From Burkholderia oklahomensis C6786 (GTDB taxonomy: Bacteria > Pseudomonadota > Gammaproteobacteria > Burkholderiales > Burkholderiaceae), in assembly GCF_000959365.1 (NCBI RefSeq), contig NZ_CP009555.1, positions 496,001 to 560,000 on the forward strand: DNA of 64,000 bases, in the 5' to 3' direction. This document shows positions 1 to 8,885 of this stretch, piece after piece. Below the pieces are notes generated by a model. That model saw only the letters and a list, made by a program, of their open reading frames with translations. It had not been told where the DNA came from and made no database searches. A program made the translations under genes and the position numbers. The first letter of the stretch is position 1; every line of letters begins with the position of its first letter.

Positions 1-2
1 CC

Positions 3-77
3 GCCGTGCTCGCGCGTGCGCGGGCTCTCGAACGCGCCGATCCCGCGGCGATTCGCGCAGCGGAGCCCACTCGATGA
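3..77 (+). CDS. 3' end of an unidentified upstream gene (partial)
   Basis: The reading frame beginning at base 3 is open from the window edge to a TGA at 75-77. It reads as the C-terminal end of a protein (ends ..AAIRAAEPTR). The stop overlaps the ATG of the next gene in an ATGA arrangement, the usual sign of translational coupling, which is the main reason to believe this frame. Only about 24 residues are visible, so no family can be named. It could be a chance open frame, since GC-rich DNA has few stops. Confidence 0.45.
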   Translation, partial: AVLARARALERADPAAIRAAEPTR

Positions 78-523
78 GCGCACGACGCAATCTTATGCAA
101 CGATTGATCGGCGCATGGGCGCTCGAATCCTATGTCGAGATCGACGCCGAAACCGGCGCGACGAGCGCGCCGCTCGGCTTCATCGTCTACACGCCCGACG
201 GCTACATGTCCGCGCAGTTGCAGGCGCGCGAGCGCGCGCCGTTCGCGGGCGACGATCCGTACGGCGGCGCGCCGGACGAACACGTGGCGGCGGGACGCAC
301 GTACCTCGCTTACGCCAGGCGATTCTTCGTCGGCGAGGCGACCGGCGCGCTATCGCATGAAATGGCCGCGTCGCTCTTTCCGAACTGGTTGGGCGGCCCC
401 CAGACGCGCGTCGTCGAGCTGACCGACGACGTACTGCATCTCGGCACGCCGACGCCGCAACGGTTCAACGGCGCGTTGAAGCTCGCGCGCCTCGTCTGGA
501 AGCGCGCGCCGCTGAACGCGTGA
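74..523 (+). CDS. Lipocalin-like domain protein
   Basis: A 149-residue protein with the pattern of the bacterial lipocalin-like family (PF13924 type): an N-terminal L-x-G-A-W-x-L-x-S-Y motif at about residues 11-20, then F-I-V-Y-T-P-D-G-Y-M-S and a conserved Y-A-R-R-F stretch, in an all-beta fold of unknown ligand. There is no signal peptide, so it is probably cytoplasmic. The start at 74 is preferred because it overlaps the TGA of the upstream frame (ATGA); an in-frame ATG at 95 is the alternative. Family members often sit beside oxidoreductases or regulators, but substrate and role are not known. Confidence 0.75.
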   Translation: MSARRNLMQRLIGAWALESYVEIDAETGATSAPLGFIVYTPDGYMSAQLQARERAPFAGDDPYGGAPDEHVAAGRTYLAYARRFFVGEATGALSHEMAASLFPNWLGGPQTRVVELTDDVLHLGTPTPQRFNGALKLARLVWKRAPLNA

Positions 524-795
524 CGCGGCCGCGGGCCGGGGCTGTCGCCGGCGGCGTGCAAGCGAGGGACCATCGAACTCGGCGGCCCCGGCGGTCGTGC
601 TGTTTTGCTGTTTTGCTTGCCGTGCTGGCCGTGCCGCCGTACTGTCGTACCGCACCGGTCGCGGGCGCCGACATTCCGCGATTCGTTGTCTTTCGAGCGG
701 CGCGATGCGATGCCGTCGCGCGGCACCGTCCGCCGCCCCGCCATCGATCGACATCGATCGCCATCACTGCACGCCGCGCCAACACCCGCGCCGTG

Positions 796-1469
<674 letters not shown>

Positions 1470-1530
1470 ATGCGCCGACGCCGGGCGAGCGACGAAGCGC
1501 CGAACCTTGGCGCATCGCCCCGCTCCCCAC

Positions 1531-1557
1531 TGTCACAAAATCCCGGCCTGCCGCGTC
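1531..1557 (+). promoter_or_regulatory. ECF41-type promoter of the sigma-factor gene
   Basis: TGTCACA at 1531-1537, a 16-nt spacer, then CGTC at 1554-1557 (followed by TTG). This matches the bipartite promoter described for ECF41 sigma factors. It lies 37 nt before the sigma gene's ATG and recurs before the next gene, so the sigma factor probably transcribes itself and its partner. Confidence 0.8.
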
Positions 1558-1593
1558 TTGGAGATTCCAACCGTCAGCCATTCGAGCAATCAG

Positions 1594-2493
1594 ATGAACA
1601 TGAACGAAACATCCCGACCGACGCCGTCCGACGAACCGTTCACCGCGCTGCGCCCGCGTCTCTTCTCGATCGCGTACCGGATGCTCGGCACGCGCGCCGA
1701 CGCCGAGGACGTGCTGCAGGACGCGTGGCTGCGCTGGCACCAGGCCGACCACGACGCGCTCGACTCGGCCGAGGCGTGGCTCGTCACCGTCGTCACCCGG
1801 CTGTCGATCGACAGGCTGCGCGCCGCGAAGGCGCAGCGCGACGCGTACGTCGGCTGGTGGCTGCCCGAGCCGCTCGTCGACGTGGACGAGCGCACGCCGG
1901 AGGCCGCGGCCGAGTTCGCCGACGACCTGTCGGTCGCGCTGCTGTGGGTGCTCGAGCGGCTGTCGCCCGAGGAACGCGCGGCGTTCCTGCTGCGTCAGGC
2001 GTTCGAGCGCGACTACGCGGAGATCGCGCAGTTGCTCGACAAGAGCGAGGCCGCGTGCCGGCAGCTCGTCCATCGCGCGTCGACGCGCGTCCAGCAGGAG
2101 CACCGGCGCTTCGACGTGACGCGCGATCGGCACCGGCAGCTCGTCGAGCGCTTCGCGCGGGCCGCCGCGAGCGGCGAGCGCAGCGCGATCCAGGCGCTCC
2201 TCGCCGACGACGTCGAGCTCGTCGGAGACGGCGGCGGCAAGGTGCCGTCGTTCTTCAAGGTGCTGCGCGGCGCGCTCCGGATCGCGAATCTGTATTGGGT
2301 CGTCGGCAGACGCAACGTCGGGCGGATCGAGTACCGGCTCGCGCAGATCAACGGCGAGCCGGGCCTGCTGCGCTTCATCGACGGGCAGATCGAATCCGCG
2401 CAGGCGTTCGTCACCGACGGCGCGCGGATCGTCGCGATCTACGCGGTGCGCAATCCGGACAAGCTCGCGCACATTCCGACCGGCGACAAGTGA
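1594..2493 (+). CDS. ECF41-type RNA polymerase sigma factor with fused SnoaL-like domain
   Basis: A 299-residue extracytoplasmic-function sigma factor. Sigma region 2 spans about residues 15-80 (LFSIAYRMLGTRADAEDV) and region 4 about 110-165 (LSPEERAAFLLRQAF, then the helix-turn-helix). These are followed by an NTF2/SnoaL-like C-terminal domain of about 110 residues. The three ECF41 hallmarks are visible: WLPEP in the linker, DGGGK early in the C-terminal domain, and NPDKL near the end. In this group the fused domain replaces a separate anti-sigma factor. A start at 1507 would lie upstream of the ECF41 promoter, so 1594 (or the ATG at 1600) is preferred. The next gene, a carboxymuconolactone decarboxylase, is the classic ECF41 partner. 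Confidence 0.92.
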   Translation: MNMNETSRPTPSDEPFTALRPRLFSIAYRMLGTRADAEDVLQDAWLRWHQADHDALDSAEAWLVTVVTRLSIDRLRAAKAQRDAYVGWWLPEPLVDVDERTPEAAAEFADDLSVALLWVLERLSPEERAAFLLRQAFERDYAEIAQLLDKSEAACRQLVHRASTRVQQEHRRFDVTRDRHRQLVERFARAAASGERSAIQALLADDVELVGDGGGKVPSFFKVLRGALRIANLYWVVGRRNVGRIEYRLAQINGEPGLLRFIDGQIESAQAFVTDGARIVAIYAVRNPDKLAHIPTGDK

Positions 2494-2580
2494 ACGCCGC
2501 GGCGGCGCGCGGCGCAATCGCGCTTGCGCGATGTCTCGCGCGACGCCCGCCGCGCCAGGACCGGATAGGGCTGGCCCGGC

Positions 2581-2628
2581 TCGCCTCGGTTCGCCTCAAT
2601 TCGGTTCAATTCGCCTCAATTCGGTTCA
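2581..2628. repeat. 20-bp direct repeat in the sigma factor-CMD spacer
   Basis: TCGCCTCAATTCGGTTCA occurs at 2591-2608 and again at 2611-2628, a 20-bp period, preceded by a partial diverged copy at 2581. It is non-coding and AT-richer than its surroundings. The rest of the 2494-2818 spacer shows only the ECF41-type promoter. Confidence 0.8.
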
Positions 2629-2738
2629 GCTCGTACTCGACATCGTACGGCACGGCCCGAAGACCATCCCATCGTCCGAACGGCCATCGATGCAGACCGC
2701 GTCGCGCCCCCGCCCCGCGACGCCTCCTCGCAAGAACC

Positions 2739-2765
2739 TGTCACAAACGCGCGACGTACCGCGTC
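2739..2765 (+). promoter_or_regulatory. ECF41-type promoter of the CMD gene
   Basis: TGTCACA at 2739-2745, a 16-nt spacer, and CGTC at 2762-2765 (followed by TTG). The element and spacing are identical to those at 1531-1557. It lies 53 nt upstream of the ATG at 2819. Two identical elements flanking a sigma gene and its partner strongly suggest a self-contained regulon. Confidence 0.85.
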
Positions 2766-2818
2766 TTGTAGGCGAGAGGGCCGTATTGGACGGCCCCACC
2801 CTCCCGAGGAAACCGATC

Positions 2819-3271
2819 ATGGCACACGCCCCCCGCCTTCCGTACCCCAAGCTCGCATCGAAGTCGTTCAACGCGCTGCTCCATCTGTCCGAAACCGTAT
2901 GGAGCGGCTCGCTCGACAAGCGGCTCGTCGATCTCGTGTTCCTGCGCGTGTCGCAGATCAACGGCTGCGCGTACTGCATCGACATGCACTGGCGCGATCT
3001 CGTGCGGCTCGGCGTCGACCAGCGGCACCTGAACGCCGTCGCCGGCTGGCGCGAGGCGCCCTTCTTCGACGCGCGCGAGCGCATCGCGCTGCAATGGGCG
3101 GAAAGCGTCGCGCGGATTCCGCACACGGACCCGAGCGACGCGGCGTTCGCGGAGCTGCAGACGCACTTCTCCGACGCCGAAATCGCGGAACTCGGTTTCG
3201 CGATCGCGACCATCAATGCATGGAACCTGCTCAACGTCAGCTTCAGGAATCCGATTCCGGAAACGGTGTAA
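2819..3271 (+). CDS. Carboxymuconolactone decarboxylase / AhpD-like protein
   Basis: A 150-residue all-alpha protein of the CMD/AhpD family. The redox or catalytic motif is clear at about residues 47-55: NGCAYCIDMH, the C-x2-C-x3-H signature of AhpD-like peroxidase partners. The start at 2819 follows GAGGA, an adequate ribosome site. It is preceded by an ECF41 promoter and is the probable target of the adjacent sigma factor, an arrangement widely seen for ECF41. AhpD-type members reduce peroxiredoxins, whereas true CMD enzymes act on protocatechuate intermediates. The CxxC motif and context favour a redox or detoxification role, but the substrate is unknown. Confidence 0.9.
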   Translation: MAHAPRLPYPKLASKSFNALLHLSETVWSGSLDKRLVDLVFLRVSQINGCAYCIDMHWRDLVRLGVDQRHLNAVAGWREAPFFDARERIALQWAESVARIPHTDPSDAAFAELQTHFSDAEIAELGFAIATINAWNLLNVSFRNPIPETV

Positions 3272-3767
3272 GCGAACGCCGGGCGGCCGGGCGTCGCATG
3301 CTGAAGAAAGCGCCCGGCCCCCGCCGTTTTGGCGTTCGGCGGCCAGCGGCCGACATCTGGCTCTCGGTGCCCTGGGCTCCGGATTCGTTCGTGGTCGGTC
3401 GACGATCGATGCGACGGCCCGGCCGCGCCGAATGCCGAGCCTCCCGACCGTCGGGCCGAGGGCGGCCGCCGACTCGCCCGCCGCACGCGAAGGAATCGCG
3501 GACCGCACGACGCGATACGGCGGATCATCCGCCTGCGTCATCCACCATTCGGCCCCATCCGTCCCCCGCCCCACCGCCGCCCGCACGGGCGTACCATTCC
3601 GTTCAGACGCCCGGAACCGGCATGCGCCGCGCGCTGTCGTCGCCGTTTTCCCGGCCCGTATTCCTCACAGGTTAAACTCTGTCCTCCCGCGATGCCCTCC
3701 GGGCGTCAGCCATCATCGACAGCCATGCCGCCCATGCGGCCTGCACCAGTCCATGGAGTATTTCTTG
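3272..3767. other. Gene-free stretch
   Basis: About 500 bp with no convincing gene in either strand. Open frames crossing it have no recognisable domain and run into the CMD gene or the lipoprotein gene in the wrong register. The last 100 bp should hold the promoter of the PRC-barrel lipoprotein gene, but I see no strong sigma-70 match. Confidence 0.5.
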
Positions 3768-4739
3768 ATGAGCGGCGGATTCCCGCATTCTGCCTTCCGT
3801 TTCCCCCGTCCCGTCGCCACTGCGGCTCCCGTCGTCCTCGCCACGCTCGCGCTGTCCGGCTGTGCGCTGTTCCGCGCGCCGCAAGCGCCCGCGCCGGTCG
3901 TCGAAGCGGTCGCCGTGCCCGTCGAGCCGGCAAGCGAGCCCGTCGCGGCGCCCGAGCCGGCGAGCGCGCCCGAGCCCGCCGAAGCCGCGGCGCCGAAGAA
4001 GCCGCACCGCGAGGCCGCGCCGCCGCGCAAGCCCGCGCGCGCCGCACCGCCGCCGCCCCCTCCCGCGCCTGCGCCCGCGCCGCTCGTCACGACGCGCGCG
4101 ATCGAGCGCAGCCAGGTGCATGCGCTCCTCGACAGCGAAGTGCGGCGCGGCGGCAAGGTGATCGGCCGCGCGGTCGACATGACGGCCGACGCGAGCGGCG
4201 CGCCGCGCGAAATGCTCGTGAACCTGCAGGGCTTCATGGGCGTCGGCGACCGCAAGGTCAGCTTCCCGTGGAAGCTGTTCCGCTTCACGCCGGGCGGCAG
4301 GCAGGAGCCGATCGTCCTCGACATGCCGGCCGCCACGCAGTTGCCGCCCGCCGACCGTCCGAAGACGGTGCCACTGACGGCGTCGGCGCACGCGGGCACC
4401 GATCCCGGCCAGATGCGGATCATCGATGCCGACGTCGAACGCCCGAACGGCGCGAAGGTCGGCCGCGTCGTCGACGTGCTGATCGGCCGCGACGCGCGGC
4501 CGCAGGCGGTCGTGCTCGACGTCGGCGGCCTCGTCGATCCGGACCGGCACACGATCGCCGCGAACTGGTCGGCGCTGCGCTTCGCGCCGAAGGACAAGTC
4601 GCTGCGCGCGCTCCTCGATCTGAACGAAGCGCAGTTGAAGGCGTCGCCGCCCTATGCGGGCGACAAGCCGATCCTCGCCGTCTCGCCCGCCGCGCCCGCA
4701 GCCGCGCCGGCCGCCGCTCAAGCAGGTGCGAAACGATGA
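3768..4739 (+). CDS. PRC-barrel repeat lipoprotein
   Basis: A 323-residue secreted lipoprotein. After a basic N-terminus comes a hydrophobic segment ending in the lipobox LSGC (Cys at about residue 30). An Ala/Pro/Glu-rich linker of about 80 residues follows, then two repeats resembling PRC-barrel domains: about 115-170 (GGKVIGRAVDMTADASG..) and about 222-280 (NGAKVGRVVDVLIGRDARP..). PRC-barrels are usually cytoplasmic RNA-binding or photosynthetic-reaction-centre modules, so a lipid-anchored tandem form is notable. An ATG at 3753 would add five residues. Its TGA overlaps the ATG of the MFS gene (ATGA), so the two are translationally coupled. Function unknown; an envelope role is inferred. 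Confidence 0.75.
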   Translation: MSGGFPHSAFRFPRPVATAAPVVLATLALSGCALFRAPQAPAPVVEAVAVPVEPASEPVAAPEPASAPEPAEAAAPKKPHREAAPPRKPARAAPPPPPPAPAPAPLVTTRAIERSQVHALLDSEVRRGGKVIGRAVDMTADASGAPREMLVNLQGFMGVGDRKVSFPWKLFRFTPGGRQEPIVLDMPAATQLPPADRPKTVPLTASAHAGTDPGQMRIIDADVERPNGAKVGRVVDVLIGRDARPQAVVLDVGGLVDPDRHTIAANWSALRFAPKDKSLRALLDLNEAQLKASPPYAGDKPILAVSPAAPAAAPAAAQAGAKR

Positions 4740-5998
4740 CGGTCCGGCATGCGGTCAGCGCGCGCAGCCTGCGCGCCCTCGACTGGCTCAACTTCTTCGT
4801 CGCAAACGTGCAGACGGGCTTCGGTCCGTTCATCGCGTCGTATCTGGCCTCGCACAAATGGACCCAGGGCGAGATCGGCATGGTGCTGTCGATCGGCACG
4901 ATCAGCGCGATGGTGAGCCAGGTGCCGGGGGGCGCGGCCGTCGACGCGCTGAGAAACAAGAAAGGCGCGGCCGCATGGGCGATCGCCGCGATCATCCTGT
5001 CCGCGGTGCTGCTCGCCGCGAGCCCGACCGTCGTGCCGGTGATCGCGGCCGAGGTGTTCCACGGCTTCGCGAGCTGCATGCTCGTGCCGGCGATGGCGGC
5101 GATCTCGTTCGCGCTCGTCGGCCGCGAGAGCCTCGGCGACCGGCTCGGCCGCAACGCGCGCTGGGCGTCGCTCGGCAGCGCGGTCGCGGCGGGCCTGATG
5201 GGGCTCACGGGCGAGTACTTTTCCGCGCGCGCGGTGTTCTGGCTGACGGCGGCGCTCGCGCTGCCCGCGCTCGTCGCGCTCGCGATGATCGAGCCGACCC
5301 ACCACCATCGTCACGCGACGCCGCGCGCGCCCGCCGCGCGCGACGACGCCGACGAAGACGAGGAGCGCGAGACGCTGCGCGAGTTGCTGCGCGACCGGCG
5401 GATGCTGATCTTCGCCGCGTGCGTCGTGCTGTTCCACCTGTCGAACGCGGCGATGCTCAACCTCGCTGCGGGCGAAGTGACGGCGGGCATGGGCGAGAAC
5501 GTCCAGCTCGTGATCGCCGCGTGCATCATCGTCCCGCAAGCGATCGTCGCGATGCTGTCGCCGTGGGTCGGCCGCTCCGCGCAGCGCTGGGGACGCCGGC
5601 CGATCCTGCTGCTCGGCTTCGCCGCGCTGCCGCTGCGCGCGCTCTTGTTCGCCGGCGTGTCGAGCCCCTACCTGCTCGTGCCGGTGCAGATGCTCGACGG
5701 CATCAGCGCCGCCGTGTTCGGCGTGATGCTGCCGCTCATCGCCGCCGACGTCGCGGGCGGCAAGGGCCGCTACAACCTGTGCATCGGGCTCTTCGGGCTC
5801 GCGGCGGGCATCGGCGCGACGCTCAGCACCGCGGTCGCGGGCTTCGCCGCCGATCACTTCGGCAACGCCACGAGCTTCTTCGGGCTTGCCGCCGCGGGCG
5901 CGCTCGCGACGCTGCTCGTCTGGTTCGCGATGCCCGAGACGCGCGACGCGGCGCTCGTCGAAGACGCGCAGCGTTCGAGCGCCGAGCCGGCGCGGTGA
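4736..5998 (+). CDS. MFS transporter
   Basis: A 420-residue major facilitator with about 12 hydrophobic segments split into two halves by a charged cytoplasmic loop (HHHRHATPRAPAARDDADED, about residues 184-205). The first half carries a weak loop 2-3 motif (QVPGGAAVDALRNKKG). The second half has GRSAQRWGRRPILLLG, a good MFS motif A. Its ATG overlaps the stop of the PRC-barrel lipoprotein, so the pair is an operon. The substrate cannot be read from sequence; efflux of a small molecule is likely given the family. Confidence 0.85.
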   Translation: MTVRHAVSARSLRALDWLNFFVANVQTGFGPFIASYLASHKWTQGEIGMVLSIGTISAMVSQVPGGAAVDALRNKKGAAAWAIAAIILSAVLLAASPTVVPVIAAEVFHGFASCMLVPAMAAISFALVGRESLGDRLGRNARWASLGSAVAAGLMGLTGEYFSARAVFWLTAALALPALVALAMIEPTHHHRHATPRAPAARDDADEDEERETLRELLRDRRMLIFAACVVLFHLSNAAMLNLAAGEVTAGMGENVQLVIAACIIVPQAIVAMLSPWVGRSAQRWGRRPILLLGFAALPLRALLFAGVSSPYLLVPVQMLDGISAAVFGVMLPLIAADVAGGKGRYNLCIGLFGLAAGIGATLSTAVAGFAADHFGNATSFFGLAAAGALATLLVWFAMPETRDAALVEDAQRSSAEPAR

Positions 5999-6204
5999 CT
6001 GGCGCGGTGACGGCGCGCGGCGGCGCACGGCATGGTTGATGCGGCGGCGATGCACGCAGCCGCCGGCCGCCGCCGCCGTTCGCCGCCGTCGGCGCGCCGT
6101 CTCGAAGCGCACGTGGCGGCAAGCGGCGGGCGCGACGCGCCGCGCCCTTCGCCTTTCGTCCGCTCGGCATCCACCCTCGATCCCCCGATCCTCGCCTGAA
6201 CGAG

Positions 6205-6762
6205 ATGGAAACGATCAAAGCTTTCAACGACACACGTCGGCAGATCCAGCAGTCGGTGCTCGACCTGTTCAAGGGCCTGTCGCTCAAGGAGCGCCTGCTG
6301 CAAGGCGTGCTGATGGCCGTGCAGGCCGCGGGCGGCGCGTGCCTCGCGTACGGCATCGGCCGCGCGCTGCACACCGAGCAGGCCGTGTGGGCGGCGATCA
6401 CCGCGATCGCGGTCACGCAGCACAACTACGCGGACACGATCAACCTGTCGCGCGACCAGTTCATCGGCGCGATGGTGGGCGGCCTGATCGGCTTTGCGGC
6501 CGCGGCGACGGGCACCGGCCACGTCGTCACGTACGCGGTCACGATCGTGACCGCGATCATCTGCTGCTGGTGCCTGAACGTCGGCAGCGCGGCGCGGCTC
6601 GGCGCGATCACCGCGACGATCGTGCTGCTGTTTCCGGGCGAAGGGCCGCTGTGGGATATCCCGCTCGTGCGGCTGGGCGAGGTGACGCTCGGCACCGCGT
6701 GCGCGATGGCGGTCGGCTGGACGATGTCGCAGATCGAGCGGCGCTGGTTCGCCAAGGATTGA
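6205..6762 (+). CDS. Small FUSC-like (aromatic acid exporter-type) membrane protein
   Basis: A 185-residue protein. After a short amphipathic N-terminus (about 1-35) come six or so hydrophobic segments with the FUSC/aromatic-acid-exporter pattern AVWAAITAIAVTQHNYADT and a short charged tail. Full-length FUSC/AaeB proteins are 600-750 residues with two membrane halves and cytoplasmic domains, so this is a half-size single-module member that would need to oligomerise. It is separated by 206 bp from the MFS gene and is probably transcribed on its own. Substrate unknown. Confidence 0.75.
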   Translation: METIKAFNDTRRQIQQSVLDLFKGLSLKERLLQGVLMAVQAAGGACLAYGIGRALHTEQAVWAAITAIAVTQHNYADTINLSRDQFIGAMVGGLIGFAAAATGTGHVVTYAVTIVTAIICCWCLNVGSAARLGAITATIVLLFPGEGPLWDIPLVRLGEVTLGTACAMAVGWTMSQIERRWFAKD

Positions 6763-7009
6763 CGTCGCGGCAGGAGATCGACAGCAGACGGCGGAGCGCG
6801 GAGCGGAAATTGATGGACGGCGATGGACGGCGACGGGCGGCGACGCATCGCGTCCGGACCAACGGACGGACACCTCGCGCCGCCGCCACGGGCCGAGGCC
6901 GCGGCGCTCGTCCCGAATCGACCGAAAACGAAGGTGCGCGGCACCCGCTGCGCCCATGCCGCCGTGGAGCGGACGACAGACAGCGGGCGGCCGCCGCGCG
7001 CCGACCGGC

Positions 7010-7396
7010 TTACGGCCCGATCTGCAGAATGACGCCCGTCGAGATGCGCACGAGCAGGTAATCGCCGCCGACCCCGACCCAGTGATAGCCGCGCGGCGGC
7101 GGCGACAGATGGTACCCGCGCCAATCCTCGATCACGTACTGGCGGTCGCGGTATTCGTCGGGCAGGCGGTCGCCGCGACGCCATGCGGCATTTTCGTCGC
7201 CGCGATGCTCGCCCGGACGCGGGCCGCCGCGATCACCGTGATTACCGTGATCGCGTTCGTAATGCTTGCCGGGAGGCGGCCCGTGACGTTCGTCGCCCGG
7301 TCCGCCCGGGCCATGCGACGGTTGAGCGATTGCGAGCGACGACACGAGCGCGCCGGCAGCGACCATCGAAACCCACAGCAAACGATGTGCTTTCAT
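7010..7396 (-). CDS. RcnB-family periplasmic protein
   Basis: A 128-residue protein with a cleavable signal peptide (about 1-25, ending SSLAIAQP). A low-complexity Gly/His/Pro/Asp/Arg-rich region follows (about 26-75) and then a C-terminal RcnB domain: YVIEDWRGYHLSPPPRGYHW and YLLVRISTGVILQI. E. coli RcnB modulates nickel and cobalt homeostasis in the periplasm, and the His-rich spacer here could bind metal. The start at 7396 begins the signal peptide; the open frame extends 22 codons further upstream without support. It is convergent with the FUSC gene and divergent from the glycosyltransferase. Confidence 0.85.
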   Translation of the reverse strand: MKAHRLLWVSMVAAGALVSSLAIAQPSHGPGGPGDERHGPPPGKHYERDHGNHGDRGGPRPGEHRGDENAAWRRGDRLPDEYRDRQYVIEDWRGYHLSPPPRGYHWVGVGGDYLLVRISTGVILQIGP

Positions 7397-7830
7397 CGAG
7401 TCTCTCCGTGAAAAGGCGCAACCGGCTGTCGGCGCCGGAGCGCATGGAAAAAGGTAGCACATCGCGCAGGATCCGCCCGGAATTACGGGTCGAGATGAAA
7501 AAAAGCGTGAGGCGACGCAAATCGACGGCGCATCGGCCGCGCTTGCGCGTTCCGCCTTCCCGCTTTCGTCGTCCCTGCCGTTCCTCCTTCCCGCCCCCGA
7601 TTCGTCGGATCCTCCGATTCATCGGCTTCCCCGCCCCGCCCAGACTTTCCAATCCGCCTAACCCCTAACCCCGCCTGAAGATCGCGGACGGGCCACAGCC
7701 GCCTTCCCCCGCCTCTCGTCGCGAGCGCGCCATCCCGCCCCGATTGCGCGATCTCGCCAGCCGCCGCGCGACGCGCGGGTATACTCGCGCTCACCGCTCA
7801 ACGCCCACCTCGCATTCAGGCACCGCTTTC
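7397..7830. other. Divergent spacer between the rcnB-like and waaE-like genes
   Basis: A 434-bp stretch without a supported gene. It should contain both divergent promoters. A TATACT at 7780-7785, about 46 nt before the glycosyltransferase ATG, is a reasonable -10 hexamer, but no clear -35 accompanies it. Confidence 0.45.
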
Positions 7831-8595
7831 ATGGCAGAACCCACTCTCGGCGTCGCCCTCATCGCCCACAACGCCGCGGCCCGGCTGGCCGAATGCCTCG
7901 ACGCGCTGTCGTTCGCCGACGCCGTCGTCGTCGTCGACGGCGGCAGCACCGACGCGACCGCCGAAATCGCGAAAGCGCACGGCGCGCGCGTGATCGTCGC
8001 GGCCGACTGGCCGGGATTCGGGCCGCAGAAGAATCGCGCGGTCGCCGCGCTCGACACCGACTGGGTCCTGTCGATCGATACCGACGAGATCGTCACGCCC
8101 GAACTCGCCGCATCGATCCAGGCGGCGATGCGCGCGCCGCGCGCGCAGGTCTACGCGCTCGACAGGCTGTCGAGCTTCTGCGGCCGCTGGGTACGGCACG
8201 GCGGCTGGTACCCGGACTGGGTGCCGCGGCTTTTCAGGCGCGGCGCGGCGCGCTTTTCCGACGACCTCGTCCACGAGCGGCTCGTGTTCGACGGACCGGC
8301 CGCGAAGCTCGACGGCAAGCTGCTCCACTACTCGTACGAGGACTTCGAGACGGTGCTGCGCAAGCTCGACGCGTATTCGAGCGCGGGCGCCGCACAACGG
8401 CGCGCGGCGGGCAAGCAAGGCGGATTCGCGAAGGCGCTCGGCCGCGGCGCGTGGGCGTTCGTGCGGACCTATCTGCTGCGGCGAGGGTTCCTGGACGGAC
8501 GGGCGGGCTTCATGATCGCCGTGTTCAATGCGGAGACGGTCTACTACCGCTTCCTGAAGCTCGGGCATTCGCGGCCGGGGCAAACGCGCGACTGA
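7831..8595 (+). CDS. waaE: LPS core glycosyltransferase, family 2 (WaaE/KdtX type)
   Basis: A 254-residue GT-A fold glycosyltransferase. The N-terminus has the family 2 nucleotide-sugar motif (LIAHNAAARLAECLDAL) followed by VVVVDGGSTDAT. LSIDTDEIVTPEL carries the DxD-type metal site at about residues 82-90, and GGWYPDWVPRLFR is typical of the WaaE/KdtX subgroup that adds a glucose to heptose I of the inner core. It stands alone on the plus strand but is next to two heptosyltransferase-like genes and a ligase on the opposite strand, which supports a core oligosaccharide role. The symbol rests on subgroup motifs and context, not on a search. Confidence 0.8.
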   Translation: MAEPTLGVALIAHNAAARLAECLDALSFADAVVVVDGGSTDATAEIAKAHGARVIVAADWPGFGPQKNRAVAALDTDWVLSIDTDEIVTPELAASIQAAMRAPRAQVYALDRLSSFCGRWVRHGGWYPDWVPRLFRRGAARFSDDLVHERLVFDGPAAKLDGKLLHYSYEDFETVLRKLDAYSSAGAAQRRAAGKQGGFAKALGRGAWAFVRTYLLRRGFLDGRAGFMIAVFNAETVYYRFLKLGHSRPGQTRD

Positions 8596-8885
8596 CGCGC
8601 TGCAGGGCGGCGCCGGCCACGTTTCCAAGCGAAGTTCATCGAGAAATTGCTACGCCAGTCGATGCGCCGGCCGAAGACGATGACGCATCGCGCGAGGCGG
8701 CCGCCTGCGCAGCGCCTGCGCGCCGCGCACCGGAATCGCACCGGAATCGCGCCGGCTCGGTCGCGCAACACGCATCCCGCAAGCGCGCCTCCCGCCGCCC
8801 GCCTCCCACCCGCCAGCACGCGCCCGGGCAACCGCGTCCGCGACGGCCGCCAGCACAGCGGCTCGCCGAGGCCGACGACACGCAC

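Noticed and set aside
1507..1593. A longer start for the ECF41 sigma factor
   Set aside because: It would place the start codon upstream of the ECF41 promoter at 1531-1557; the ATG at 1594 is downstream and gives the normal family N-terminus.
3640..3767. A riboswitch or leader RNA upstream of the PRC-barrel gene
   Set aside because: The short GC-rich inverted segments do not match any riboswitch class I can name, and no conserved core is visible.
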